This document shows, piece after piece, positions 18,118 through 25,656 of a stretch of DNA of 32,235 bases (its first letter is position 1; every line of letters begins with the position of its first letter). The notes under the pieces are model-generated. The model saw nothing but the letters and a program-made list of their open reading frames with translations, ran no database searches and was not told where the DNA came from. Made by a program: the position numbers and the translations under genes. This stretch comes from Bacteroidales bacterium (GTDB lineage: Bacteria > Bacteroidota > Bacteroidia > Bacteroidales > UBA932), in the NCBI GenBank assembly GCA_029007435.1, contig JAQXHU010000015.1, forward strand, positions 1 through 32,235. The letters are read 5' to 3'.

Positions 18118-20148
18118 TTATCTTCCCTCTATGTAAATTCCTGGACAAGAGGCCTTTATATTCATCCCAGCAAGCCGGTACCTGCCCGGGCGGTGTATGG
18201 CCGCACATACAGTTCCTCCTTTCAGCACCGCCTGGCATGCTTCATCATTGCGGATCACTTTCACTGGGGCCGAGTCCGCCATTTCAGACATCGCATTCTC
18301 CCCCACTCCCGGGATGACTGCATAGGCGTAGCTTCCCGGTTTCAGGCCCGGCTCGTGATTGAACCAGCATTTGAACACGTCCCCACCGTCAGTCACTCCT
18401 TTGTAGCAAGGGGCCATTATCTCCCAGGTGCCTTCCTGCCTTCCGGTGGACAATTCTATCGGAGCCCCATCCAGCGATATATATCCTTTATTATTGTGCC
18501 ACAGATAATTGTCTCCACGCACGACCTTTCCTCTGAGGTGCGCCTGGTCAACAGCTGTGGTTATTTCGATGAAAGAAGGGTCATAAGAGCGGATGCCGGC
18601 CCCGAGAGCCACCACCATATCCGGGAAGAAGAAATCAGACTTGAGAGCCCTCAGGCTGTCCCTGTCAAGTTCCATCACGGTCACCATAATGTCGCCAGAC
18701 ACTTTGCCGGTCACATATCCGGAATGGTTCTGCCTGTCATAATCGCGCTTGCGGCAAGGTATCGGTTTGCCGTCATCGTAAGCCGTGACTCCCGGAATTT
18801 TCCTCCAGTCCCAGAATCCGAAAATATTGTCGTACTCCCTGCCGTCTGTCATGAAGAGCAGGGCGCCGTCCGCCGTGAAGTTGGCAAGCAGGTTCTCGCT
18901 GTTGGTGAACTCGAAGCCCACCGTGCGCAGGGAGGACATCCTCACCGACGCATACCAGTCAGCTGTCCGGTAAACGCCGCAGTCAGAGTACGGATAATAC
19001 ACCGGTCCGATGAGGCTGTTACGGAATTCTTCCGGGTGGAGATTGGCATCAACAATGCCCTGCATCAGCGCTTTTCGTTCAATCATCCGGCTGTCGGGAG
19101 TGTCCGTTCCTTCACCGCACCACCTCGTGTGAATCATATTCTCAGCCGCCACCGACATTTCGAAAGCCTTGCCCCTGCATCCGTCAATATGCAGCTGCCT
19201 GCCGCAGAAACTCGGGTCCATGAATCCTTTCCATACTGTCCTCCCCAGTCCGTTGAGAATGAAATCACCCAAAATCCCGCACTGTTCGTCCGAGAAAGCG
19301 TAAGGCGAGCCGTCGAGGACTCTGGCCCAGAAAGAAAGCCCTTCGGCATAAGCCAGACCGTAATTTCCGAACTGGAGCTGGCTTCCGTGCTGGTGGAAGG
19401 ACCAGTCCGGCTGGATGCCTTCGGCCTCCGTCACACATATTTCCCCAGCGATTTCATTTCTGGCCTTGAGCACCAGGTCCGGATCATCGGTCAGCAGGCC
19501 TTTCATCAACTGGTTTCCCGCAAGCCAGGCCCTGTTCTGGCCCGTCTTTCCGAATCCGGATTTTTCCAGCACTCTCAATCCGCCATCTATCTCATAATCG
19601 GACAGTTCATCCTTCATCAACAGCAATGCGGCCGTCATTTTTTTCGGAACGCCTATATCATTGTGCCACCAGTTCGGGCACACAGGCATGGTGTCGAACC
19701 ACCATTTCATAGCCGAATGTACAGCCTTGCCCACATCTTCCCGCCCCCGGCAAGGAGAGTCCGGGGCCATGTAGGCCTTCGCCAAAGCGAGGATTCTGGT
19801 CACATGCAATGTGGGTTCCCATCCACCCCTCGATTTATCGGTGTAATCAATGTCTTTCCACACAGAGCCGTCGAACAGCGAGAGCACCCGGTCAACTTCT
19901 TTTTCCGGAAGAATGACTGAGAAATACAACTGCATCAGCAGCACGTCAATAGCGTTTTCTCCGTAACCTGAGTAACGGATGAAGCGGTCTGTTGTCTCCG
20001 CATCCCTGGAATATGTCGAGCAATATGCTTCCTGGAATGACCTCAGGACATTGTCAAGATCTCCGCCCCGGAGAGGAAGTGCTGAACACAGAGCCGCGGC
20101 TATAATAACTGCCGGCAGACGAAAATTATTGATTCCAGCCAAGTTCAT
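18118..20148 (-). CDS. Polysaccharide lyase family 8 enzyme (hyaluronate/chondroitin AC lyase-like)
   Basis: This is a 676-residue secreted lyase that cleaves next to uronic acid by beta-elimination. It has a hydrophobic signal (about residues 10-28) with no good lipobox, so it is probably periplasmic. The family landmarks are visible: the aromatic patch Asn159-Trp160-Trp161 before IGVP, catalytic Asn212 (LAGN), His254 (QHG) and Tyr263 (GNYG), nine residues apart as in known PL8 enzymes, then Arg317 and Arg325. The super-sandwich part contains the WFNHEPGLKPGSYAYAVIPG segment. Known PL8 substrates are hyaluronan, chondroitin and xanthan; no sulfatase or hexosamine gene nearby supports a glycosaminoglycan. 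It lies 27 bases after lacI and 19 before the sensor gene, in one operon with both regulators. Confidence 0.93.
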   Translation of the reverse strand: MNLAGINNFRLPAVIIAAALCSALPLRGGDLDNVLRSFQEAYCSTYSRDAETTDRFIRYSGYGENAIDVLLMQLYFSVILPEKEVDRVLSLFDGSVWKDIDYTDKSRGGWEPTLHVTRILALAKAYMAPDSPCRGREDVGKAVHSAMKWWFDTMPVCPNWWHNDIGVPKKMTAALLLMKDELSDYEIDGGLRVLEKSGFGKTGQNRAWLAGNQLMKGLLTDDPDLVLKARNEIAGEICVTEAEGIQPDWSFHQHGSQLQFGNYGLAYAEGLSFWARVLDGSPYAFSDEQCGILGDFILNGLGRTVWKGFMDPSFCGRQLHIDGCRGKAFEMSVAAENMIHTRWCGEGTDTPDSRMIERKALMQGIVDANLHPEEFRNSLIGPVYYPYSDCGVYRTADWYASVRMSSLRTVGFEFTNSENLLANFTADGALLFMTDGREYDNIFGFWDWRKIPGVTAYDDGKPIPCRKRDYDRQNHSGYVTGKVSGDIMVTVMELDRDSLRALKSDFFFPDMVVALGAGIRSYDPSFIEITTAVDQAHLRGKVVRGDNYLWHNNKGYISLDGAPIELSTGRQEGTWEIMAPCYKGVTDGGDVFKCWFNHEPGLKPGSYAYAVIPGVGENAMSEMADSAPVKVIRNDEACQAVLKGGTVCAAIHRPGRYRLAGMNIKASCPGIYIEGR

Positions 20149-20175
20149 TTCTTATTCAGATACAAAATCCTTAAT

Positions 20176-21234
20176 TTAATAATATTCACAATTGAACCGG
20201 GTCAGGAGGTCAATTGACATAAAATTGTTCTGGGCATCCGGCTTCTTCCCGATGACTAAAAAGTCAGTCAACGTCACGACCGCCTGAAGCGCCTGCCGGT
20301 CAGAATGCTGGCAGACCAGCAACCGCACATAGCCATTCTTCAGCGCATTCATATTCTTCTCCAGCATATCGAATCCTACCACATTCATACCCTGTAAGCC
20401 TTTTGACTCCAGATAATCCGCCACAAGGAAGATACGTGAGTTGAGCGTCACAATGTTGAGCCGTCCCGAGACTCCGGAAAATGCAGTCTCCAGAATCCTG
20501 GAAATCTCCGCCGGATTGTTCGGGTCAATCACCACATTCCTGACTTCAGTGTCAGGGTAATATTTTGAAAGATAATCGAGAAAACCTTTTCTCCTCTCTG
20601 CGGAAGGGTCGGAAAGCCTGTTGCGGTCCCTGGCGATCTTCACCAGGAAAACGAGCTTGCGAAGCTCCGGCTCAGACCCGCTCATCAGCATATCGGCGCA
20701 GCAGTAACCGCTCTCGTACATAGGCAGGCCGAAATATGCCAAATGGCTGTTCACATCCACAGTTGTATTCAATATTATATATGGTATTCCGGCATCCACA
20801 AGCTGGCAGGCGAACTGCCTGGTCCCCTCAAGGAACATAGGGGCGACAATGACGCCTGACGGGCCGGAGGCCAATATTTCGCGGCACTGGGCCTTGAACG
20901 AGTCAATGTCATACTGGTCATAATAATACTCGGATATGGCCACCGAAAACCTTCCGGCGTACTCGGAGGACTGGTCTATGCCCCTCTGCACAAGTTCCCA
21001 GAACTCGCCTTTATGGAATGAAGGGAGCAGGACGGCAATCCGTCTGGATTTGTTCCTTGCCAGCATTGAAGCATATACGTTCGGCTTGTACCCAAGGTCT
21101 TTGATAACCTGGAGGACTTTGGCTTTGGTCTTGGCCGACACCTCGCCGCGGTTGTGAAGCACACGGTCCACAGTTCCGTTGGTCACTCCGGCGGCTCTTG
21201 CCACCTCATTGATTGTCACTTTAGAATCCGGCAT
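20176..21234 (-). CDS. LacI-family transcriptional regulator
   Basis: This is a 352-residue repressor-type regulator. The N-terminal LacI helix-turn-helix is at about 6-25 (VTINEVARAAGVTNGTVDRV) and the hinge at 50-60 includes Leu58, equivalent to the minor-groove-inserting leucine that prefers CG-centred operators. A periplasmic-binding-protein-like sensor domain (about 64-352) follows. The start is placed at the ATG at 21234. A longer in-frame ATG at 21348 would add 38 residues with no family counterpart and would lie inside the candidate operator, upstream of the -7. It probably binds the CGTGTACGnnCACG sites found in this window, including one in its own promoter. The ligand is probably an intermediate of the uronate pathway, by analogy with KdgR-like regulators; this is inference. 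Confidence 0.94.
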   Translation of the reverse strand: MPDSKVTINEVARAAGVTNGTVDRVLHNRGEVSAKTKAKVLQVIKDLGYKPNVYASMLARNKSRRIAVLLPSFHKGEFWELVQRGIDQSSEYAGRFSVAISEYYYDQYDIDSFKAQCREILASGPSGVIVAPMFLEGTRQFACQLVDAGIPYIILNTTVDVNSHLAYFGLPMYESGYCCADMLMSGSEPELRKLVFLVKIARDRNRLSDPSAERRKGFLDYLSKYYPDTEVRNVVIDPNNPAEISRILETAFSGVSGRLNIVTLNSRIFLVADYLESKGLQGMNVVGFDMLEKNMNALKNGYVRLLVCQHSDRQALQAVVTLTDFLVIGKKPDAQNNFMSIDLLTRFNCEYY

Positions 21235-21315
21235 AGAATTATTGATTTTCTCAAATTCAAAACAATAACATTGATAAAAATCACTGGCCAAGTTAAGAAA
21301 ATTATCGCTCTCAAA

Positions 21316-21323
21316 CAAATATA
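21316..21323 (-). promoter_or_regulatory. Putative -7 element (TATATTTG) of the lacI operon
   Basis: The minus strand reads TATATTTG, matching TAnnTTTG, 82 bases before the lacI ATG. It would transcribe lacI, the PL8 lyase and the sensor gene. The candidate operator 21336-21349 lies 12 bases upstream of it, which would allow autoregulation. Confidence 0.45.
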
Positions 21324-21335
21324 TTCCAAATTTTC

Positions 21336-21349
21336 CGTTAGCGTACACA
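21336..21349. promoter_or_regulatory. Candidate LacI-family operator, copy 2, in the divergent lacI/lyase region
   Basis: The minus strand reads TGTGTACGCTAACG, which matches 11 of 14 bases of the kdgK site and 10 of 14 of the SusCD-operon site. It is centred on CG but is less symmetric than the other copies. It lies between two divergent TAnnTTTG elements and 19 bases upstream of the lyase -7, the same spacing as at kdgK. Confidence 0.5.
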
Positions 21350-21368
21350 GTAATTGAATTTTTTTATG

Positions 21369-21376
21369 TAAGTTTG
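21369..21376 (+). promoter_or_regulatory. Putative -7 element (TAAGTTTG) of the heparinase-type lyase operon
   Basis: TAAGTTTG matches the Bacteroidota -7 consensus and lies 18 bases before the ATG at 21395, giving a short leader. No good -33 TTG at 19-21 bases upstream is seen; the candidate operator occupies that position. The TTG codon at 21374 inside this element is therefore not a believable start. Confidence 0.5.
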
Positions 21377-21394
21377 CACAAACAAAACGAAGAT

Positions 21395-23278
21395 ATGGCT
21401 GGAAATCCTATTGTCAGAAATTTACAGATATTTCTCATTTTCCTGTCCCTGAGCGCTACAGCGATGGGTAAAGAGGCATCATTTTCAGAATTGACAGTGG
21501 ATAATCATCCGAGGCTTCTCATCGGGCAGGAGGCATTCAGGGACCTGAAAGCAACAGTCCTGTCCGGACCGGAATCAGGAGCCGGGATGATGCACAATGT
21601 GATTATGGAGACCGCCCGGAAAATGGTGCCTTCTCCGGCATTGGAATACAGGCTTGACGCAAGCGGCAGAAGACTCCTGCACATCTCCAGGGAGGCACTG
21701 GCGAGAATTTTCTACTGCTCATACGCTTACAGATTCTCCGGGGAAAGGATATTTCTTGAGGAGGCGGAAAGGAACATATTGACAGTCTGCGCTTTCAAAG
21801 ACTGGAACTCACGGAAGCATTTTCTCGATGCCGGTGAGATGGCGGCAGCTGTCGCAATAGGCTACGACTGGCTGTACAGAGACCTTGGAGAGGAGACAAA
21901 AGCCCTGGCTGTAAAAGCATTGCGGGAATATGCACTGGATGCCGCCGACAAAGGGATATGGGGTTTCAATTTCTACGAATCCAAGAACAACTGGAACCAG
22001 GTGTGCAACGCAGGCCTCGTCTGCGCCGCGCTGGCCATATACGAGACCTGCCCGGAGTTTGCTGAAAGAATGATAATGAAGTCAGTGGAGTCGAACCGGC
22101 CCGTGATGAAGCTCATTTATTCCCCGGACGGGAACTATCCCGAAGGTCCTGACTACTGGAATTATGGAACTTCTTTCGAAGTACTTATGATTCAAGCTCT
22201 TGTAAGCTGCCTCGGAACAGATTTCGGACTTTCCGGGACAGAGGGGTTCAGCCGCACCGGAGAATACATACTATACACTTACGGAGCCGCAGGAGGAATG
22301 TTCAACTATTCCGACAACCCGCGCAATGCCACCACTGCCTGCGCACTCTGGTATTTTGCCGACCGATTCGGGAAAACTGAACTACTGCTCAACGAGATGA
22401 GATTTCTGAAAAACGGCAGATATCTGAACCAGAGGGAACGGCTTCTTCCGCTCGCGATGGCGTTCTCATACAAGATTGACAGCGAAAAGATAGGCATTCC
22501 TGCCCAGGTTTACAGCGCCGGCGGAATCACACCTATAGCTGTGGTCCATACCGACTGGACAATGAGTGAAACCGACAAGTATCTGGGAATCAAATGCGGT
22601 GCGGCGTCCACCAGCCACGCTCACCAGGATGCCGGATCGTTTGTATTCGACGCCGAGGGCGTCAGATGGGCAGTAGATCTGACCCGTGAAGGATACAGCG
22701 AACTTGAAGTGGCATTCTCCCGGCTGAAGAAAAGCATCTGGGATATGGGACAGGATTCATACAGATGGAGAATCTTCAGATATGGTAACAGACAGCATAA
22801 CACATTGACCATCAACGATGCTGACCATATTGTGGATGGCAGGGCGGAGTTCACCTCCATCATATCCGGGCGTTCCGGAAAAGGAGCCGCATTGGATATG
22901 ACCCCCGCCTTGGCCAGCGAAGCCGCCAAGGCAGTCAGGACAATACTCCTGAAAAAAAATGACCTCCGCATCACGGATGAAATCATTGCGCTCCCTGAAA
23001 AGGAGGCCAATGTCAGATGGACACTTGTGACCGAAGGCAGGCCGGAAATAACCGGGAAAGGAATTCTGCTCAATGCCGGAGACAGACAGAGGCTGCTGAA
23101 AGCGAAAGGCCGGAACGCAGGCATAGAATACCATATATGGAGCGGCAATCCAGCTGACTACGATACGCCTGTCACCGGAGAGAGGCCAATCACTGAAGGC
23201 TATATTGTCGGCTACACCGCCAAGGCTCCGTCAGGCGGCCGCCTCATCCTCAGAACCGTATTAAAGAAGGTAAAATAA
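21395..23278 (+). CDS. Heparinase II/III-type polysaccharide lyase
   Basis: This is a 627-residue secreted enzyme with a signal peptide ending near residue 24 (ATAMG) and no lipobox, so it is probably periplasmic. An alpha-toroid occupies about 40-340 and an anti-parallel beta-sheet part follows to the C-terminus, as in heparinase II/III-like lyases (PL12, PL15, PL17, PL21, PL33, PL35 and others). Candidate catalytic or binding residues are Asn201 (NNWNQVCNAG), Tyr254/Tyr257 (EGPDYWNYG) and His408/His410 (TSHAHQDAGSF). It cleaves uronic-acid glycans by beta-elimination; I cannot fix the PL family or the linkage. The start is the ATG at 21395 because the upstream TTG at 21374 lies in the putative promoter. 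UxuA follows after nine bases. Confidence 0.88.
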   Translation: MAGNPIVRNLQIFLIFLSLSATAMGKEASFSELTVDNHPRLLIGQEAFRDLKATVLSGPESGAGMMHNVIMETARKMVPSPALEYRLDASGRRLLHISREALARIFYCSYAYRFSGERIFLEEAERNILTVCAFKDWNSRKHFLDAGEMAAAVAIGYDWLYRDLGEETKALAVKALREYALDAADKGIWGFNFYESKNNWNQVCNAGLVCAALAIYETCPEFAERMIMKSVESNRPVMKLIYSPDGNYPEGPDYWNYGTSFEVLMIQALVSCLGTDFGLSGTEGFSRTGEYILYTYGAAGGMFNYSDNPRNATTACALWYFADRFGKTELLLNEMRFLKNGRYLNQRERLLPLAMAFSYKIDSEKIGIPAQVYSAGGITPIAVVHTDWTMSETDKYLGIKCGAASTSHAHQDAGSFVFDAEGVRWAVDLTREGYSELEVAFSRLKKSIWDMGQDSYRWRIFRYGNRQHNTLTINDADHIVDGRAEFTSIISGRSGKGAALDMTPALASEAAKAVRTILLKKNDLRITDEIIALPEKEANVRWTLVTEGRPEITGKGILLNAGDRQRLLKAKGRNAGIEYHIWSGNPADYDTPVTGERPITEGYIVGYTAKAPSGGRLILRTVLKKVK

Positions 23279-23287
23279 AATCGACTT

Positions 23288-24478
23288 ATGATAAGAATGA
23301 CAGAAAGCTGGCGCTGGTACGGGCCGAACGACCCGGTCAGCCTCGAATACATCAGACAGGCCGGCGTGACCGACATTGTCCACGCCCTGCATCATATTCC
23401 CAACGGAGAAGTATGGCCGGTGGAAGAAATCCGCAGCCGGCAAGAACTCATATCCGCGGCCGGACTCAAATGGAGCGTTGTGGAAAGTGTTCCGGTCCAC
23501 GAACACATCAAGACCAGGGAAGGAGAATATCTCAGATACATAGAGAATTACAAGCAGACCATCCGCAATCTGGCCGCCTGCGGCATCAAGTGTGTCACTT
23601 ACAACTTTATGCCGGTTCTTGACTGGACGAGAACCGATTTGGCATACAGGCTGCCGGACGGCTCCAGGGCGTTGCGCTTCGAGCGTGCCGCATTTATGGC
23701 CTTCGAACTTTTCATCCTCGGCAGGAAAGCCGCATTCAACGAGTATTCTCAGGATGACATAGCCAAGGCCGAAGCCAGGTTCAAGGCTATGGACGAAACG
23801 GAGAAAGAACTGATTACCAAGAACATAATCGCAGGCCTTCCCGGCAGCGAGGAAAGTTTTACTCTTGACCAGTTCAGGCAGGCCCTGGCAAGATATGACG
23901 GCGTCACAGAGGACATATTAAGAGACAATCTCATATTCTTCCTCCAGCAGATTTGCCCTGTTGCGGATGAATGCGGCACGGAGATGGTCATTCACCCTGA
24001 CGACCCGCCATACCCTATTCTCGGGCTTCCGAGAATCCTGTCAACCGCGGAAGATTTCCGCAAACTGGTAAGGGCCGTGCCGAATTGTTCCAACGGGCTC
24101 TGCCTATGCACCGGCTCCTTGGGAGTAAGGGCCGACAATGACCTCGTGTCAATGATGCGTGAGTTCGGAGACAGAATCGGATTCGTCCACCTCAGGAGCA
24201 CCAAACGTGACAGAGAAGGCAATTTCTACGAGGCCAACCACCTTGAAGGGGATGTGGATATGTACGGAATGATGAAAGCCCTTTTGGAGGTGGAACAGAG
24301 ACGCGGTGTCAGCATACCGGTAAGACCAGACCACGGACACCAGATGTGCGACGACCTCCAGCGCAAATCCAATCCGGGCTATTCCTGCTATGGCAGGATG
24401 AGGGGAATTTCTGAGCTGCGCGGGCTGGAACTCGGAATCATCAAGTCAATGGAGGAAGTTTCCAGAAATCAACAGTAA
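23288..24478 (+). CDS. uxuA: D-mannonate dehydratase
   Basis: This 396-residue cytoplasmic enzyme converts D-mannonate to 2-keto-3-deoxy-D-gluconate (KDG) in the glucuronate branch of hexuronate catabolism. The family start [15 protein letters not shown], the metal- and substrate-site motifs HPDDPP (236-241), CTGSLG (274-279), HLRS (301-304) and RPDHGH (346-351), and the length all match UxuA. The ATG at codon 4 is an equally plausible start. It is co-transcribed with the heparinase-type lyase (gap of nine bases). The enzymes that should supply it, uronate isomerase UxaC and fructuronate reductase UxuB, are not recognisable in the window unless the downstream SDR plays the reductase role. Confidence 0.96.
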   Translation: MIRMTESWRWYGPNDPVSLEYIRQAGVTDIVHALHHIPNGEVWPVEEIRSRQELISAAGLKWSVVESVPVHEHIKTREGEYLRYIENYKQTIRNLAACGIKCVTYNFMPVLDWTRTDLAYRLPDGSRALRFERAAFMAFELFILGRKAAFNEYSQDDIAKAEARFKAMDETEKELITKNIIAGLPGSEESFTLDQFRQALARYDGVTEDILRDNLIFFLQQICPVADECGTEMVIHPDDPPYPILGLPRILSTAEDFRKLVRAVPNCSNGLCLCTGSLGVRADNDLVSMMREFGDRIGFVHLRSTKRDREGNFYEANHLEGDVDMYGMMKALLEVEQRRGVSIPVRPDHGHQMCDDLQRKSNPGYSCYGRMRGISELRGLELGIIKSMEEVSRNQQ

Positions 24479-24495
24479 TTAATTTCCAGACACAT

Positions 24496-24513
24496 TATAC
24501 GTCCGGAAGTATA
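24496..24513. repeat. Near-perfect inverted repeat between uxuA and kdgK
   Basis: The sequence TATACGTCCGGAAGTATA is an 18-base inverted repeat with eight of nine pairs matched and no loop. Such loop-free symmetry suits a protein-binding site better than a terminator hairpin, and no T-run follows. It overlaps the upstream candidate -7 TATATTTG. The binding protein is unknown. Confidence 0.4.
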
Positions 24514-24517
24514 TTTG
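24510..24517 (+). promoter_or_regulatory. Possible upstream -7 element (TATATTTG) for the kdgK operon
   Basis: TATATTTG matches TAnnTTTG. Transcription from it would begin just before the candidate operator at 24528-24541, which would then act as a roadblock site. It is a weaker candidate than the TACCTTTG nearer the gene. Confidence 0.3.
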
Positions 24518-24527
24518 TGAAAATTTA

Positions 24528-24541
24528 CGTGTACGTTCACG
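24528..24541 (+). promoter_or_regulatory. Candidate LacI-family operator, copy 3, upstream of kdgK
   Basis: CGTGTACGTTCACG is a CG-centred near-palindrome with 12 of 14 symmetric positions, and 16 of 20 when flanks are included (24525-24544). It shares the core CGTGTACGnnCACG with the site upstream of the SusCD operon and most of it with the lacI/lyase site. It ends 19 bases before the kdgK -7 element and so covers the -33 region. Confidence 0.62.
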
Positions 24542-24560
24542 AAAATAGGAAAAAATTAAT

Positions 24561-24568
24561 TACCTTTG
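24561..24568 (+). promoter_or_regulatory. Putative -7 element (TACCTTTG) of the kdgK operon
   Basis: TACCTTTG is a full match to TAnnTTTG, 31 bases before the kdgK ATG in an AT-rich leader. It would drive the whole catabolic, transport and GH105/GH43 gene string downstream. Confidence 0.6.
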
Positions 24569-24599
24569 CTGCACTTACAATCTGAATATAAATAAAACT

Positions 24600-25634
24600 A
24601 TGGCAAAAGTTATCACATTCGGGGAGATTATGCTGAGACTTGCAACCCCGGGACACCTGCGTTTCGGACAGGCGGACAGTTTCGAAGTCACATTCGGAGG
24701 AGGAGAGGCCAACGTGGCCGTATCGCTCGCCAATTACGGAATAGACGCGGAGTTCATCACCAGACTCCCTGACAACGACATAGCGAGGGCCTGCCTCTGC
24801 GAGCTCAGGGGGCTCGGAGTCGAGACAAGGCACTGCGTAAAGGGTGGTGACAGAATCGGAATTTATTTTCTGGAGACCGGCGCGGTATCACGCGCCAGCA
24901 AGGTGATTTACGACAGGGCCAATTCGGCTGTGTCAGAGATCAGGCCGGGAATGATTGACTGGGACGAAGTGTTCAAGGGAGCGGACTGGTTCCACTGGAC
25001 CGGAATCACGCCGGCAATCAGCGAGGGGGCCGCACAGACCTGCCTTGAGGCCATCCAGGCAGCCAACAGGCTCGGAATCACAGTATCCTGCGACCTGAAT
25101 TTCAGGAAGAAATTATGGAAATACGGCAAAACGGCTGGCGAGGTTATGCCTGAACTGGTAAAAGGCTGCGACGTCATCATAGGCAACGAGGAAGATGCTG
25201 AGAAAGTGTTCGGAATCAAGCCGGAGAACTTCAATGTGGAGCAGGGAGTGATTGACAACGCCCGTTTCGAGAGCGTGGCCCGTCAGCTTATGGAGAAGTT
25301 CCCGAAAGCGAAAAAAGTGGCCATCACACTCAGGGGCTCTGTCAATGCAGACCACAACACCTGGAGCAGTGTGATGTTCAACGGCTCAGAGCTTGTGTCC
25401 GCAAGGACTTACGACATATCCGACATCGTGGACAGAGTGGGCGGCGGAGACTCATTCTGCGGCGGACTCATCTACGGCCTGCTCACATATCCTGAGGATG
25501 ACAGCAAGGCCCTGGCATTCGCAACAGCGGCTTCCTGCCTGAAACACACTATCCCTGGAGACTACAACAGAGTAACTGTTGCCGAAGTGGAGGCTCTTAT
25601 GAAAGGTGACGGCTCAGGCCGCGTGTCAAGATAA
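24600..25634 (+). CDS. kdgK: 2-keto-3-deoxygluconate kinase (PfkB family)
   Basis: This 344-residue cytoplasmic sugar kinase phosphorylates KDG to KDPG. PfkB features are visible: the N-terminal GGGEANVAVSLA (33-44), the central DLNFRKKLW, and the C-terminal GGGDSFCGG (281-289) with the catalytic base Asp284. Assignment as KdgK rests on overall similarity and on neighbours supplying KDG (SDR, UxuA) and consuming KDPG (Eda). It is the first gene of the downstream string and has its own promoter and candidate operator. The SDR gene starts 22 bases after its stop. Confidence 0.95.
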   Translation: MAKVITFGEIMLRLATPGHLRFGQADSFEVTFGGGEANVAVSLANYGIDAEFITRLPDNDIARACLCELRGLGVETRHCVKGGDRIGIYFLETGAVSRASKVIYDRANSAVSEIRPGMIDWDEVFKGADWFHWTGITPAISEGAAQTCLEAIQAANRLGITVSCDLNFRKKLWKYGKTAGEVMPELVKGCDVIIGNEEDAEKVFGIKPENFNVEQGVIDNARFESVARQLMEKFPKAKKVAITLRGSVNADHNTWSSVMFNGSELVSARTYDISDIVDRVGGGDSFCGGLIYGLLTYPEDDSKALAFATAASCLKHTIPGDYNRVTVAEVEALMKGDGSGRVSR

Positions 25635-25656
25635 AAACTTTAAACAATATAACACT

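Noticed and set aside
17926..19920. A 664-codon open frame on the plus strand opposite the PL8 and sensor genes
   Set aside because: The minus strand encodes PL8 with recognisable catalytic motifs across this stretch. The plus frame has no domain, signal or promoter and is explained by codon bias of the opposite gene.
18118..20148. Hyaluronan or chondroitin as the definite substrate of the locus because of PL8
   Set aside because: PL8 also contains enzymes for other glycans, and the window has no sulfatase, unsaturated-disaccharide GH88 typical set or hexosamine pathway to support it.
21235..21348. N-terminal extension of the LacI protein by 38 codons
   Set aside because: The extension lacks any LacI-family counterpart and would start inside the candidate operator and upstream of the -7 element; the ATG at 21234 fits the family start.
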